Source: Cacconaster sp033811195 (GTDB lineage: Bacteria; Bacteroidota; Bacteroidia; Bacteroidales; UBA932). Taken from it: DNA of 64,000 nt. A program made the position numbers and the translations under genes. Numbering within the stretch: position 1 is the stretch's first letter; each line of letters starts with the position of its first letter. Below, piece by piece: positions 24,964-33,269 of this stretch. The DNA is taken from the NCBI GenBank assembly GCA_033811195.1, contig JAPXOZ010000010.1:17336-81335 (forward strand). Direction: 5' to 3'. The notes beneath the pieces are model-generated. The model ran no database searches and was not told the origin of the DNA. It saw only the letters and a program-made list of their open reading frames with translations.

Positions 24964-25770
24964 CTAATCTGGCAAAGAGAATCTGACGATAAGGCCGGTA
25001 CCTGAGGGTCCTGTAGAGGCGGAGATGGTACCTCCGTGAGCCAGAACAGCATTTTTCACGATAGAAAGGCCAAGACCGGTACCGCCGGCTGCCCCTTCGC
25101 CGCGTGTACGGCCCTTGTCAACACGGTAAAACCGTTCGAAAATGCGGTTCAGATGCTTAGCGGGAATACCGGAACCATTATCAGAAACTTCAAACTCAAT
25201 GCTCTCCTCTCTTCTGACACATGCAATCCTCAAAGTATCTGCTCCTGAAGCGTACATCACCGCATTTTCCACCAGATTACGGAAAATTGAGTATAAAAGC
25301 CCCTGATCACCTTTGACAAAAAGATAATCAGGAATAGCGAGTTTTACCGAGATGCCCGCAGAATCAAGCTTGCCCTTGAAGTCCTCTATCACATCATTGA
25401 TTATGCGCTCCAGATCCACTCCATCCTCCATTGTTGCTCTTCCTTCATCAAGGCGAGAAACAGTAGACATATAGGCCATGAGACGTGTTATTCGCTCACT
25501 TTGAGAGAGACAACGATCAAGAAAATGACGACGCTTTTCCTCTGGAAGATCCGGGTTGGCAACCAAAGTTTCAAGATAGCCGTGAATACTGGCTATCGGA
25601 GTCTTGATTTCGTGCGCTACATTCTGTGTAAGTTGTCTCTTTATTCGGCTCTTATCCTTCTCGCTACGAGAAAGACTTCTGTATAGCTTTACGTTATAGA
25701 CCATCAATACCACTGCCAAGAGCAGCAGCACTAACGCAATGATGCTTATGATCAAAAGGCTATTTTGCAT
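24964..25770 (-). CDS. phoR: Sensor histidine kinase, PhoR-like
   Basis: 268 residues: one N-terminal membrane helix (about 5-24), a short basic linker, then the kinase core with phosphoacceptor H53 (HEIKTPIASIHGYLETL), the N box (FRNLVENAVMYA), G1 (SDNGSGIPAKHL), F box (IFERFYRVDKGR) and G2 (GGTGLGLSIVKNAV). The sensor part is minimal, with no periplasmic loop, so input may come through partner proteins, as for phosphate sensing with PhoU. It starts at 25770, 1 base after the regulator stop; the ATG was chosen because upstream codons overlap that gene. The symbol is assigned by context, see the Pho-box entries. Confidence 0.82.
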   Translation of the reverse strand: MQNSLLIISIIALVLLLLAVVLMVYNVKLYRSLSRSEKDKSRIKRQLTQNVAHEIKTPIASIHGYLETLVANPDLPEEKRRHFLDRCLSQSERITRLMAYMSTVSRLDEGRATMEDGVDLERIINDVIEDFKGKLDSAGISVKLAIPDYLFVKGDQGLLYSIFRNLVENAVMYASGADTLRIACVRREESIEFEVSDNGSGIPAKHLNRIFERFYRVDKGRTRGEGAAGGTGLGLSIVKNAVLAHGGTISASTGPSGTGLIVRFSLPD

Positions 25771-25771
25771 A

Positions 25772-26467
25772 TCATTCGATTTCAAATGAATACCCGTACC
25801 CGATGCGAGTCTTGATGCAGTTACCAAGAAGACCCAATTTACGACGCAAACGGGTGATGTTGACATCCACAGTACGGTCGGTTACTATCACATCCGAAGG
25901 CCACACTGCAGAAATTATCTGTTCTCTGGAGAAGACCTTGGGAGAGTTGCTGAAGAGCAACAAGAGCACTTCAAACTCCAGTTTGGTGAGCTGAAGGTCA
26001 TTTCCATCGGCAAAAGCCGCCTTTTGTTCCTCATCTATAGTCAGTGCTATACCCGAATACACCACATCATTTTCACCTGAAGTCTCCCTTCCTTGCTGAG
26101 GTGCACAACGCCTGAGTACCGCACGGATGCGCGCTTTTAGTTCCGAGATCCTAACAGGTTTGCAAATGTAGTCGTCTCCACCCGCTTCCAGACCTCTGAC
26201 CACATCGGAACTTTCGCCAAGCGCTGTGGTAAAGATAATTGGAATATGTGCGGTTTGGGGATTCTCACGCAGAAGAGAAGCCAAACGAAAGCCTGAGATA
26301 CCACCCAACATAACATCGAGGAGTAAAAGGTCATAAGAGGAAATATTCATTTCCATTGCCTCTTCTGCCGAATTGGCGATATCCACTTGATGCCCCTCCT
26401 TCTCCAGATTAAATTGCAGAATCTCGCACAAATCTATTTCATCTTCTATTACCAGTATACGTGCCAT
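25772..26467 (-). CDS. phoB: Response regulator, OmpR/PhoB family
   Basis: 231 residues. The receiver domain has acidic pocket E8-D9-E10 region (VIEDEIDL), phosphoacceptor D51 (LLLLDVMLGG) and the conserved T and K (FTTALG, CKPVRI). The C-terminal winged helix has the LTKLEFEVLLLLFSN, REQIISAVW and RTVDVNITRLRRKLG segments of the OmpR/PhoB family. The ATG at 26467 gives the standard MARILVIEDE start. It is expressed upstream of its kinase in one unit. Position next to two Na/phosphate transporter genes and Pho-box-like repeats argues for phosphate-starvation control. Confidence 0.85.
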   Translation of the reverse strand: MARILVIEDEIDLCEILQFNLEKEGHQVDIANSAEEAMEMNISSYDLLLLDVMLGGISGFRLASLLRENPQTAHIPIIFTTALGESSDVVRGLEAGGDDYICKPVRISELKARIRAVLRRCAPQQGRETSGENDVVYSGIALTIDEEQKAAFADGNDLQLTKLEFEVLLLLFSNSPKVFSREQIISAVWPSDVIVTDRTVDVNITRLRRKLGLLGNCIKTRIGYGYSFEIE

Positions 26468-26488
26468 TGATAACAAGAGTATTTTGTG

Positions 26489-26504
26489 CAAATTTACAAA
26501 TATA
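26489..26504 (-). promoter_or_regulatory. -7 boxes for the phoB-phoR-like pair
   Basis: Minus strand TAAATTTG (26496-26489) and TATATTTG (26504-26497) are two adjacent matches to TAnnTTTG, about 22-30 bases before the regulator ATG. They lie 38 bases from the Pho-box-like repeat, so the regulator may control its own transcription. Confidence 0.45.
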
Positions 26505-26541
26505 TGTGCCATTTCAAGGGCATTTTTCGAATTTACAAAAA

Positions 26542-26559
26542 TTGTCATAGAATTGTAAT
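26542..26559 (+). promoter_or_regulatory. Pho-box-like direct repeat, transporter copy 1
   Basis: TTGTCAT at 26542-26548 and TTGTAAT at 26553-26559 lie 11 bases apart, the spacing of E. coli PhoB half-sites (CTGTCAT, 4-base gap). A weaker CTTAGAC follows at the third 11-base step (26564). The block lies between the regulator and transporter genes. A conserved ACTTTTGC (26593-26600) is the likely -7 region of the transporter gene. Confidence 0.5.
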
Positions 26560-26632
26560 ACAACTTAGACAGCTGTGTAAAATATTATTGCCACTTTTGC
26601 AACCTATTATACCCTTATCAAAAGTAAAGATT

Positions 26633-28339
26633 ATGCTGCTACAGATTCTAACACTTTTAGGAGCCCTTGGAATGTTCCTGTTCGGTATGAACATGATGAG
26701 TTCCGGACTTCAAAAAGCAGCAGGAGATAGACTCCGCAGGCTCCTCTCTTCAATTACATCAAATCGTTTCAGAGGAGTATTGACGGGTCTTGTCATCACC
26801 TCAATAATACAATCTTCCAGTGCTACCACAGTGATGGTCGTTGGATTTGTCAATGCCGGACTGTTGACGCTCTTACAGGCTATCGGAGTGATAATGGGTG
26901 CCAATATAGGCACTACGATGACTGCATGGATCATTTCTTTACTGGGATTTAAAGCAGACATATCTATTCTGGCAGTACCTCTGATGGCTTTGGGATTCAT
27001 TCTCAGCATGATGAAGTCTGAAAAAAGAAAAAACATCGGAGAGTTTGTCATAGGATTTGCGCTACTCTTTATCGGACTCTCCTTTATGAAATCCTCCGTA
27101 CCTGACCTGGAGTCAACTCCCGAAATGCTCTCATTCATACGAGGATGGGGCAATTACGGATTCGGTTCAGTACTTCTGTTTGTTCTTCTCGGCACAGTCC
27201 TCACCCTCATACTCCAATCTTCCAGTGCTACAGTTGCTTTGACGATGATTATGCTCACTTTGGGCTGGATGCCCTTCGAACATGCTGCAGCAATGGTTTT
27301 AGGAGAGAATATAGGCACTACTATCACAGCAAACATTGCAGCTGCAGTCGGCAATACATCCGCAAAGAGAGCAGCATTGGCTCACACAGTATTCAACCTC
27401 TTTGGAGTTATCTGGGCACTCATATTATTCCGCCCTTTCGTGGGATTCATAGGCAGCATCATAGCCTCAATGGGACTCCCCAACCCAGCTAAACTCGCAA
27501 TTGGGGTAGCCTCTGACGCCAATCAGACCGCCCTTCTCTATGGTCTGTCGATGCTCCACACTGTATTCAACATCATAACAACCCTGCTATTGGTATGGTT
27601 CTGTCCTCAGATTGCAAAAATTGTAAGTGCTATTATAAAGATGCCTAAGGGCTCTGAGGAGCAGGAAGTTTTCCGTCTCAAATATATCGAAGGAGGCCCC
27701 GTTTCCACTGCCGAACTCTCTATCAAACAGGCTTTAAAAGAGACCGTACATTTTGGACGTATCTCCCAGAAAGGTCTCGACTATGCATTGAAGGCGATTA
27801 ATAGCAAAACCGGCGATGAGTTTGACACCTACCGAAAAAAACTGGTGAAATACGAAGAAATCTCAGATAGGATGGAGCTGGAAATCGCCAATTATCTCCA
27901 CAAAATCCCTACAGCCGATATCAGCACCGGCACTTCAGAACAAATACGTACAATATACAGGATTAGTAGTGAGCTTGAGAGCTTGGGTGACAGCGGAGAA
28001 AGAATCGGCAATATCATTGTCCGCCGCAATCTCCACAACAAGAAATTCAACGAGGATGAGCTAAAAAACATCACCAATATGTTTGAGAAGGTCAACAACG
28101 CTTACGATGTTATGATTGCCAACCTATCCCTTGCATCAGAAAGTAAACCTGTAGATCTCATTGCTGCTCAAAATGCCGAGGTAAAGATTAACCAGATGCG
28201 CAACGATCTTCGTGATGAAGAGATGTATAAAATGGAAGGCAAGGGTGACTTTCTTACAAGTGTCTATTACCTCGACCTTATCTCCGAACTCGAAAGAATG
28301 GGTGACTACATTATCAATGTCTCCCAAGCTCTTAAATAG
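26633..28339 (+). CDS. Na/phosphate cotransporter family protein with PhoU-like tail, copy 1
   Basis: 568 residues. The membrane half (about 1-330) carries two inverted QSSSAT repeats (residues 60-65 and 195-200) plus GANIGTT and GENIGTT motifs, the fingerprint of the NptA/PF02690 sodium-phosphate cotransporters. The C-terminal 220 residues are soluble and helical with PhoU-like repeats (LESLGDSGERIGNIIVRR, ELERMGDYIINVSQ). It imports phosphate, perhaps sensing state through the PhoU-like part. The ATG at 26633 aligns exactly with copy 2; the upstream frame extension overlaps the promoter region and is excluded. Confidence 0.93.
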   Translation: MLLQILTLLGALGMFLFGMNMMSSGLQKAAGDRLRRLLSSITSNRFRGVLTGLVITSIIQSSSATTVMVVGFVNAGLLTLLQAIGVIMGANIGTTMTAWIISLLGFKADISILAVPLMALGFILSMMKSEKRKNIGEFVIGFALLFIGLSFMKSSVPDLESTPEMLSFIRGWGNYGFGSVLLFVLLGTVLTLILQSSSATVALTMIMLTLGWMPFEHAAAMVLGENIGTTITANIAAAVGNTSAKRAALAHTVFNLFGVIWALILFRPFVGFIGSIIASMGLPNPAKLAIGVASDANQTALLYGLSMLHTVFNIITTLLLVWFCPQIAKIVSAIIKMPKGSEEQEVFRLKYIEGGPVSTAELSIKQALKETVHFGRISQKGLDYALKAINSKTGDEFDTYRKKLVKYEEISDRMELEIANYLHKIPTADISTGTSEQIRTIYRISSELESLGDSGERIGNIIVRRNLHNKKFNEDELKNITNMFEKVNNAYDVMIANLSLASESKPVDLIAAQNAEVKINQMRNDLRDEEMYKMEGKGDFLTSVYYLDLISELERMGDYIINVSQALK

Positions 28340-28450
28340 ATCATTCCCAAACTATATCAGAGAGGGCTGTGGATTAGCAATTTCGTAGCCTTCTTTGCTT
28401 TTTGTGATCACGAATGCCCTGCGAGAGCATTTTATATCAATATAGGGAAA

Positions 28451-28468
28451 TTGTCATATTATTGTAAC
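28451..28468 (+). promoter_or_regulatory. Pho-box-like direct repeat, transporter copy 2
   Basis: TTGTCAT at 28451-28457 and TTGTAAC at 28462-28468, again 11 bases apart, with CTTAAAA at the third step (28473). The downstream AAAATATTATTGCCACTTTTGC block is the same as at copy 1. Duplicated together with the gene, or kept because it is functional. Confidence 0.5.
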
Positions 28469-28527
28469 ATATCTTAAAAGGCGTTATAAAATATTATTGC
28501 CACTTTTGCAACCGAAAAGAAAAAATT

Positions 28528-30234
28528 ATGCTGTTACAGATTCTCACACTTTTAGGAGCCCTCGGAATGTTCTTGTTCGGTATGAACATGATGAGTTCCG
28601 GCCTCCAAAAAGCATCAGGAGACAGACTCCGTAAGCTCCTCTCTTCAATTACATCAAATCGCTTCAAGGGAGTGATGACCGGTCTCAGTATCACAGCAGT
28701 GATACAGTCGTCAAGTGCCACTACAGTAATGGTAGTAGGATTTGTCAACGCCGGACTGCTCACACTCATTCAAGCTGTAGGAGTAATAATGGGCGCCAAT
28801 ATAGGTACCACAATGACTGCGTGGATTATTTCGCTGCTGGGATTTAAGGCAGATATCTCCATCATCTCTGTTCCTCTGATGGCTGCGGGCTTTATTCTCA
28901 GCATGATGAGGTCTGAAAAAAAGAAAAACATTGGAGAATCCATAATAGGATTTGCTCTACTCTTCCTCGGACTCTCATTCATGAAATCTTCCGTACCCGA
29001 TCTGCAATCGACACCCGAAGTACTCTCATTTATCCGGGGATGGACTAATTACGGATTTGGCTCAGTATTGCTTTTTTTACTTCTTGGTACAATCCTGACA
29101 CTAATACTCCAATCTTCCAGTGCCACAATCGCCTTGACTATGATCATGCTAAATATGGGCTGGATGCCCTTCGAGTATGCGGCAGCTATGATCCTCGGTG
29201 AGAATATAGGCACTACAATCACAGCTAACATTGCTGCCACAGTCGGTAACACCTCCGCAAAAAGAGCCGCACTGGCTCATACGTTCTTCAACGTTTTCGG
29301 AGTTACATGGGCGTTGATAATTTTCCGTCCCTTTGTAGGATTCATAGGTAATATCATAGCGTCAATGGGACTCCCCAATCCCACCCAAATCGGGCTTGAT
29401 ATTAGTACCGAAGCAGATCAGACTGCACTTCTCTATGGTCTGTCAATGCTTCACACCGTATTTAACGTAATAACAACTCTCATTCTTGTGTGGTTCTGTC
29501 CTCAGATTGTAAAACTGGTAAGTGCCATAATCAAGATGCCAAAAGGTACAGAGGATCAGGAAGTTTTCCGACTTAAATATATCAATGTAGGTCCTGTCTC
29601 AACTGCTGAGCTCTCCATCAAACAGGCGCTCAAGGAGGTTGTACACTTTGGACGCATCTCTCAGAAGGGTCTTGATTACGCATTGAAAGCCGTAAGTAGC
29701 AAAACCGGTGATGAATTTGATACCTACCGTAAAAAGTTGATAAAATACGAAGAAATCTCTGATAGAATGGAGCGCGAAATAGCCAATTATCTCCACAAAA
29801 TCCCTACTGCTGATATCAGTGCCTCCACTTCAGAAAAAATCCGCTCACTCTACAGCATTATAGGTGAACTTGAGAGCTTAGGTGACAGCGGCGAGAGAAT
29901 CGGTAATATCATTGTTCGCCGCAACCTTCACAATAAGAGATTCAATAAGGCAGAGCTCGATAATTTAGCCGGCATGTTTGAAAAGGTAGATCAGGCTTAC
30001 GAAGTGATGATTGAAAATCTTGCTCTTACTGCTGATGATAAACCTGTGAATCTAATTTCTGCTCAAAATGCCGAAGTGCAGATAAACGAGTTGCGCAACA
30101 ATCTCCGTGACGAAGAGATGTACAAGATGGAAAGCAAGTCCGATTTTCTCACAAGTGTCTATTATCTCGACCTCATCTCAGAACTCGAAAGAATGGGTGA
30201 CTATATAATAAATGTCTCTCAGACATTAAAATAA
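28528..30234 (+). CDS. Na/phosphate cotransporter family protein with PhoU-like tail, copy 2
   Basis: 568 residues, the same length as copy 1 and highly similar throughout, with the same QSSSAT, GANIGTT and GENIGTT sites and PhoU-like tail. Substitutions are spread along the protein and are mostly conservative, so both copies look functional rather than one being a decaying duplicate. The gene has its own Pho-box-like site and promoter 188 bases after copy 1. A strong terminator follows at 30256-30279. Different affinity or expression level is possible but cannot be seen here. Confidence 0.93.
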   Translation: MLLQILTLLGALGMFLFGMNMMSSGLQKASGDRLRKLLSSITSNRFKGVMTGLSITAVIQSSSATTVMVVGFVNAGLLTLIQAVGVIMGANIGTTMTAWIISLLGFKADISIISVPLMAAGFILSMMRSEKKKNIGESIIGFALLFLGLSFMKSSVPDLQSTPEVLSFIRGWTNYGFGSVLLFLLLGTILTLILQSSSATIALTMIMLNMGWMPFEYAAAMILGENIGTTITANIAATVGNTSAKRAALAHTFFNVFGVTWALIIFRPFVGFIGNIIASMGLPNPTQIGLDISTEADQTALLYGLSMLHTVFNVITTLILVWFCPQIVKLVSAIIKMPKGTEDQEVFRLKYINVGPVSTAELSIKQALKEVVHFGRISQKGLDYALKAVSSKTGDEFDTYRKKLIKYEEISDRMEREIANYLHKIPTADISASTSEKIRSLYSIIGELESLGDSGERIGNIIVRRNLHNKRFNKAELDNLAGMFEKVDQAYEVMIENLALTADDKPVNLISAQNAEVQINELRNNLRDEEMYKMESKSDFLTSVYYLDLISELERMGDYIINVSQTLK

Positions 30235-30255
30235 AGAATTTCTAACGATGTCAGA

Positions 30256-30279
30256 GAAGGCCGCAAATTTGCGGCCTTC
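30256..30279 (+). terminator. Terminator after transporter copy 2
   Basis: A perfect 12-base-arm palindrome (GAAGGCCGCAAA / TTTGCGGCCTTC) followed by TTTATATT, 21 bases past the stop codon. Confidence 0.85.
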
Positions 30280-30385
30280 TTTATATTATCTACTTCTTGA
30301 GTCATTTACAATGAGATTAAACTATGCGTCAAACCTTTAATCTCCCATAATTACAATTAAATTCCTTAATTACCAATAAAAACAC

Positions 30386-30393
30386 TACATTTG
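30386..30393 (+). promoter_or_regulatory. -7 box of tRNA-Ser
   Basis: TACATTTG followed by C, an exact match, 9 bases before the first base of the tRNA. This places the transcription start almost at the mature 5' end. Confidence 0.6.
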
Positions 30394-30402
30394 CACTCCT
30401 AA

Positions 30403-30490
30403 GGAGAGATGCTCGAGTGGTTGAAGAGGCACGCCTGGAAAGCGTGTGTACGCCAAAAGCGTATCGAGGGTTCGAATCCCTCTCTCTCCG
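30403..30490 (+). tRNA. tRNA-Ser (anticodon GGA)
   Basis: An 88-base class II tRNA. The acceptor arms GGAGAGA and TCTCTCC close at 30403-30409 and 30483-30489, with discriminator G at 30490. The anticodon stem CACGC/GCGTG holds loop CTGGAAA, giving anticodon GGA (reads UCC/UCU). A long variable arm (about TGTACGCCAAAAGCGTATCGA) and the T arm GGGTTCGAATCCC follow. The CCA end is not encoded (CAAA follows). It marks the left edge of the accessory stretch. Confidence 0.97.
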
Positions 30491-30502
30491 CAAAGCGAAA
30501 GG

Positions 30503-30530
30503 CCGAATGACGACAGTCATTCGGTTTTTT
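30503..30530 (+). terminator. Terminator of tRNA-Ser
   Basis: Nine-base arms CCGAATGAC and GTCATTCGG around GACA, followed by six T, 12 bases after the tRNA. Confidence 0.9.
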
Positions 30531-30538
30531 ATATAATG

Positions 30539-30568
30539 AATCCCCTTGAGCTTGCTCAAAAGGGGATT
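30539..30568. repeat. Inverted repeat after tRNA-Ser terminator
   Basis: AATCCCCTT pairs with AAAAGGGGATT around an inner GAGC-TT-GCTC stem, a two-level hairpin. It directly precedes direct repeat A. It has no T-run of terminator type; its role is unknown. Confidence 0.6.
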
Positions 30569-30570
30569 TG

Positions 30571-30667
30571 TTGTATAAAAAAATGAAGCGTAGCTTCAGG
30601 CCTTTCGACTTGCAAGGGCCCCCACGGCGAGTGGAAAGGGATGTGGGAACGAAGTGACCAAATCCCT
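30571..30667 (+). repeat. Direct repeat A flanking the methyltransferase/DUF262-HNH cassette
   Basis: About 97 bases that align nearly end to end with 33325-33417, differing by a few substitutions and single-base gaps. It begins TTGTATAAAAAAA, contains the small hairpin TGAAGC-GTA-GCTTCA, then a CCAC/GTGG stem around GGCGA, and ends in a 29-base hairpin (30638-30666). The two copies bracket the cassette like the ends of an inserted unit. Confidence 0.75.
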
Positions 30668-30701
30668 CCATATACTATTTTCTATTTTGTGTTTTGTATC
30701 G

Positions 30702-30748
30702 CCCCGCCGCAGGCGGGGAGGGATGTGCGAGCGAAACGAGCAAATCCC
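30702..30748 (+). repeat. Additional copy of the 29-base hairpin element, behind a GC-rich stem
   Basis: CCCCGCC-GCA-GGCGGGG (30702-30718) is followed by a 29-base unit (30720-30748) that matches the end of repeats A and B. Base changes at pairs 9/21 and 12/18 keep pairing, while a tandem G.A/A.G mismatch at 10/20 and 11/19 stays fixed in all copies. Confidence 0.65.
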
Positions 30749-30844
30749 GGAGAGAGAGATCTTTAAAAGTCTGTTTTAGCTCAACTACTAAATCCTTTGC
30801 GTATAATAATTTTACAAAGACTTACATTTTTCAACCTTTTCTTG

Positions 30845-30852
30845 TAACTTTG
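30845..30852 (+). promoter_or_regulatory. -7 box for the methyltransferase cassette
   Basis: TAACTTTG is an exact match, but it lies 151 bases before the ATG at 31004 with no obvious -33 box, so the leader would be long. Another, closer promoter cannot be excluded. Confidence 0.35.
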
Positions 30853-31003
30853 TAAAAATACAATCTAATAAAACATTGGTTATACTTACACAATTCTTCA
30901 CACACTTATTTTATGGTATGTAGAAAAAATGTAACAGTATTTGCTAGTTCCATTTAGATTAGTGGTGGTATAAAATTCTAACTCATTAGTAAGGTTATTT
31001 AAT

Positions 31004-32053
31004 ATGGCTAAAAGAGACATAGATAAGGCGAAGGAGGCAAAGAAAGATGAGTTTTATACTCAGTTAGAAGATATAAATAAAGAAATGCGTTATTACCGAG
31101 AACACTTTAAAGGTAAGACAGTTTTTTGTAATTGCGATGATCCTCGTATAAGTAATTTCTTCGTATACTTTGCATATAACTTTGAGTATTTAGGACTAAA
31201 GAAGTTGATAACTACTTGTTACAAAAATCAGAATATGGACCTATTTACTGAAAATGATTCTGAAGAAGCAGTTTATTTAATGTACGAGGGCGATAAGGAT
31301 GGCGATCGTATTCCTAATGTGGAAGAAATAGGTGTTTATCCTTTGAAAGGAGATGGTGATTTTCGTAGTAAAGAATGTGTTGAATTATTAAAAGAGGCAG
31401 ATATTGTTGTGACCAATCCCCCTTTTTCTTTATTTCGCGAATATGTTGCTCAGCTAATAGAATACGATAAAAAATTTCTAATAATAGGAAATGTAAACGC
31501 TCTTTCCTACAAAGAAATATTTCCTTTAATACGTGATAACCAAGTATGGTTGGGTCCAAGTATTAGTGGTGGTGATAGAAAGTTTTGGGTTCCTGATGAC
31601 TATGAGTTAGAGGCAGCTGGTTGTGGCATAGATAAGAATGGTAGGAAATTTATTAGAGTTAAAGGTGTTAGATGGTTTACTAATCTTGATTATAAAGAAC
31701 GGCATGAAGATTTAATACTCTATAAAAAATACGCACCAGAGAAATATCCTAAATATGAAAACTTCAATGCAATAAACGTAAATAAGACAAACGAAATACC
31801 TTATGACTATGACGGCATAATGGGAGTTCCTATCACTTTTATGGATAAGTACAACCCTGATCAGTTTGAAATAATAGGGTTGGGTATAGCTAATTTAGGT
31901 TTATCTGTAGGTGTTGAACCATATAAGCCAGAGCACAAAAAATATCGTAAAGAAGTACAAAAAAGAGGAGCTGTTGATGGCGATTTATATTTAATGGAAG
32001 GAGATGGGGTAGTTGTACCATACGCACGAATTCTAATACGTAAAAAACAATAA
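31004..32053 (+). CDS. Adenine-specific DNA methyltransferase, EcoRI family
   Basis: 349 residues. The family's N-terminal KKDEFYTQLEDI segment (13-24), the motif-I-like CNCDDPRISNFF (42-53) and the catalytic motif IV NPPF (138-141, in VVTNPPFSLF) identify an EcoRI-type N6-adenine methyltransferase. The recognition sequence cannot be deduced. Codon use is markedly AT-rich (many AAA, GAT, TTA), unlike the neighbouring core genes, and suggests horizontal transfer. Its stop lies 1 base before the start of the DUF262-HNH gene, so both proteins are made from one mRNA. It probably modifies host DNA against the partner nuclease, or marks targets for it. Confidence 0.9.
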   Translation: MAKRDIDKAKEAKKDEFYTQLEDINKEMRYYREHFKGKTVFCNCDDPRISNFFVYFAYNFEYLGLKKLITTCYKNQNMDLFTENDSEEAVYLMYEGDKDGDRIPNVEEIGVYPLKGDGDFRSKECVELLKEADIVVTNPPFSLFREYVAQLIEYDKKFLIIGNVNALSYKEIFPLIRDNQVWLGPSISGGDRKFWVPDDYELEAAGCGIDKNGRKFIRVKGVRWFTNLDYKERHEDLILYKKYAPEKYPKYENFNAINVNKTNEIPYDYDGIMGVPITFMDKYNPDQFEIIGLGIANLGLSVGVEPYKPEHKKYRKEVQKRGAVDGDLYLMEGDGVVVPYARILIRKKQ

Positions 32054-32054
32054 T

Positions 32055-33173
32055 ATGCAAATCGAATTAAAAGCTATTCCAATACGAGACTTAATTGATG
32101 GATATTCTAACGATCCAGATACTGGTGTTCGCGCTTATGGTGGAAAATTAGATGTGCGCCCACCTTACCAGAGAGAGTTTCGTTATGACGAGAAACAAAA
32201 ACGAGCAGTTATTGAAACTATAATGAAAGGTTTTCCGTTAAATATTATGTATTGGTCAGATAGCGGTAATGGTACTTATGAAATGATAGACGGGCAACAA
32301 CGCACTCTATCAATATGCGAGTTTTATACACACGACTTTAACATAGTAGATAAAGATAGAGGAGTACTATTCTTTAGTACTCTAACTGATGAAGAAAAGA
32401 GCGCATTTCTTGATTATGAACTAACCATATATTTTTGCAGTGGCACTGACAAAGAAAAATTAGACTGGTTCCGTGTGATAAATATCGCAGGAGAAAAACT
32501 TCTTGATCAAGAACTACGCAATGCTGTATATTCTGGACCTTTTGTTACAGATGCTCGTCGCTATTTCTCTAAGCGAGGTTGTGCGGCATATCAGATCGGA
32601 AGTGATTATATGAGTGGAGTATCGGAAGAGCAGGCATATCTTGAAACAATCTTAAAATGGGCAGCTCGTAAGGATAATATACAAGATGAAAAACCAATAG
32701 ACAAGTATATGGCTCTTCATCAGTTTGAGCCAAATGCTAATAAACTATGGGATTATTACACACAAATTATAACTTGGGTACACACCACATTTCCTGTATA
32801 CCGTAGGGAAATGAAAGGACTTGATTGGGGAGCGATGTATGATGAATTTGGTGAAAAAAATTATGATACTAATGCTTTAGAAAAGCAAATCCATGACCTA
32901 ATGGAAGATGATGAAATACAAAAGAAATCAGGCATATATCGTTACGTTTTAAGTGGAGATTTAAGAGACTTATCATTTAGAGCTTTTGACAAGAAGCAAA
33001 AACGTGAGGTATATGAAAGACAAAAGGGTATTTGTGTTCATTGTGGGCAATATTTTACTCTTGAAGAAATGGAAGCCGATCATATAACCCCTTGGATAGA
33101 AGGCGGTACAACGGTGGCAGCAAACTGCCAAATGCTTTGTAAGACCTGTAATCGCACTAAAGGAATAAAATAA
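32055..33173 (+). CDS. DUF262-HNH endonuclease (candidate restriction effector)
   Basis: 372 residues. The N-terminal DUF262 domain (ParB/Srx-like) shows RPPYQREFRYD (35-45), the FPLNIMYW strand and IDGQQRTLS (78-86), where the IDGQQR signature binds and hydrolyses nucleotide in GmrS/SspE-type proteins. A helical middle follows. The C-terminal HNH domain (about 320-372) has C327/C330, D342-H343, N357 and C362/C365-N366, with all metal and zinc positions intact. This is a compact nucleotide-gated nuclease. Unlike GmrD it uses a classical HNH rather than DUF1524. The tight coupling to an EcoRI-type methylase makes it the likely restriction subunit. AT-rich like its partner. A terminator lies 97 bases downstream. 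Confidence 0.87.
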   Translation: MQIELKAIPIRDLIDGYSNDPDTGVRAYGGKLDVRPPYQREFRYDEKQKRAVIETIMKGFPLNIMYWSDSGNGTYEMIDGQQRTLSICEFYTHDFNIVDKDRGVLFFSTLTDEEKSAFLDYELTIYFCSGTDKEKLDWFRVINIAGEKLLDQELRNAVYSGPFVTDARRYFSKRGCAAYQIGSDYMSGVSEEQAYLETILKWAARKDNIQDEKPIDKYMALHQFEPNANKLWDYYTQIITWVHTTFPVYRREMKGLDWGAMYDEFGEKNYDTNALEKQIHDLMEDDEIQKKSGIYRYVLSGDLRDLSFRAFDKKQKREVYERQKGICVHCGQYFTLEEMEADHITPWIEGGTTVAANCQMLCKTCNRTKGIK

Positions 33174-33269
33174 AATTATTATATGCTAAAGTATACGACC
33201 TAATATTTATCTTATTATGGTTTTTATAGCACATTAAGGCACAATTAGTGCAGAGCAAAAAATAAACAA

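Larger units (their letters stand above)
30491..31003 (+). other. Gene-free region between tRNA-Ser and the methyltransferase gene
   Basis: No credible protein frame occurs in these 513 bases. They hold the tRNA terminator (30503-30530), a long hairpin (30539-30568), direct repeat A (30571-30667), a second hairpin element behind a GC-rich stem (30702-30748), a -7 box (30845-30852) and about 150 AT-rich bases before the methyltransferase ATG. Confidence 0.8.

Noticed and set aside
30329..30671. Two minus-strand frames across the tRNA-Ser (76 and 90 residues)
   Set aside because: They are antisense to the tRNA and its flanking hairpins. The peptide from the T-arm is the typical false protein found at tRNA genes.
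30748..30758. Inverted copy of the tRNA-Ser 3' end (CGGAGAGAGAG) as an attachment-site remnant
   Set aside because: Only 11 low-complexity GA bases, inverted rather than direct, and no integrase gene is present. Chance is likely.
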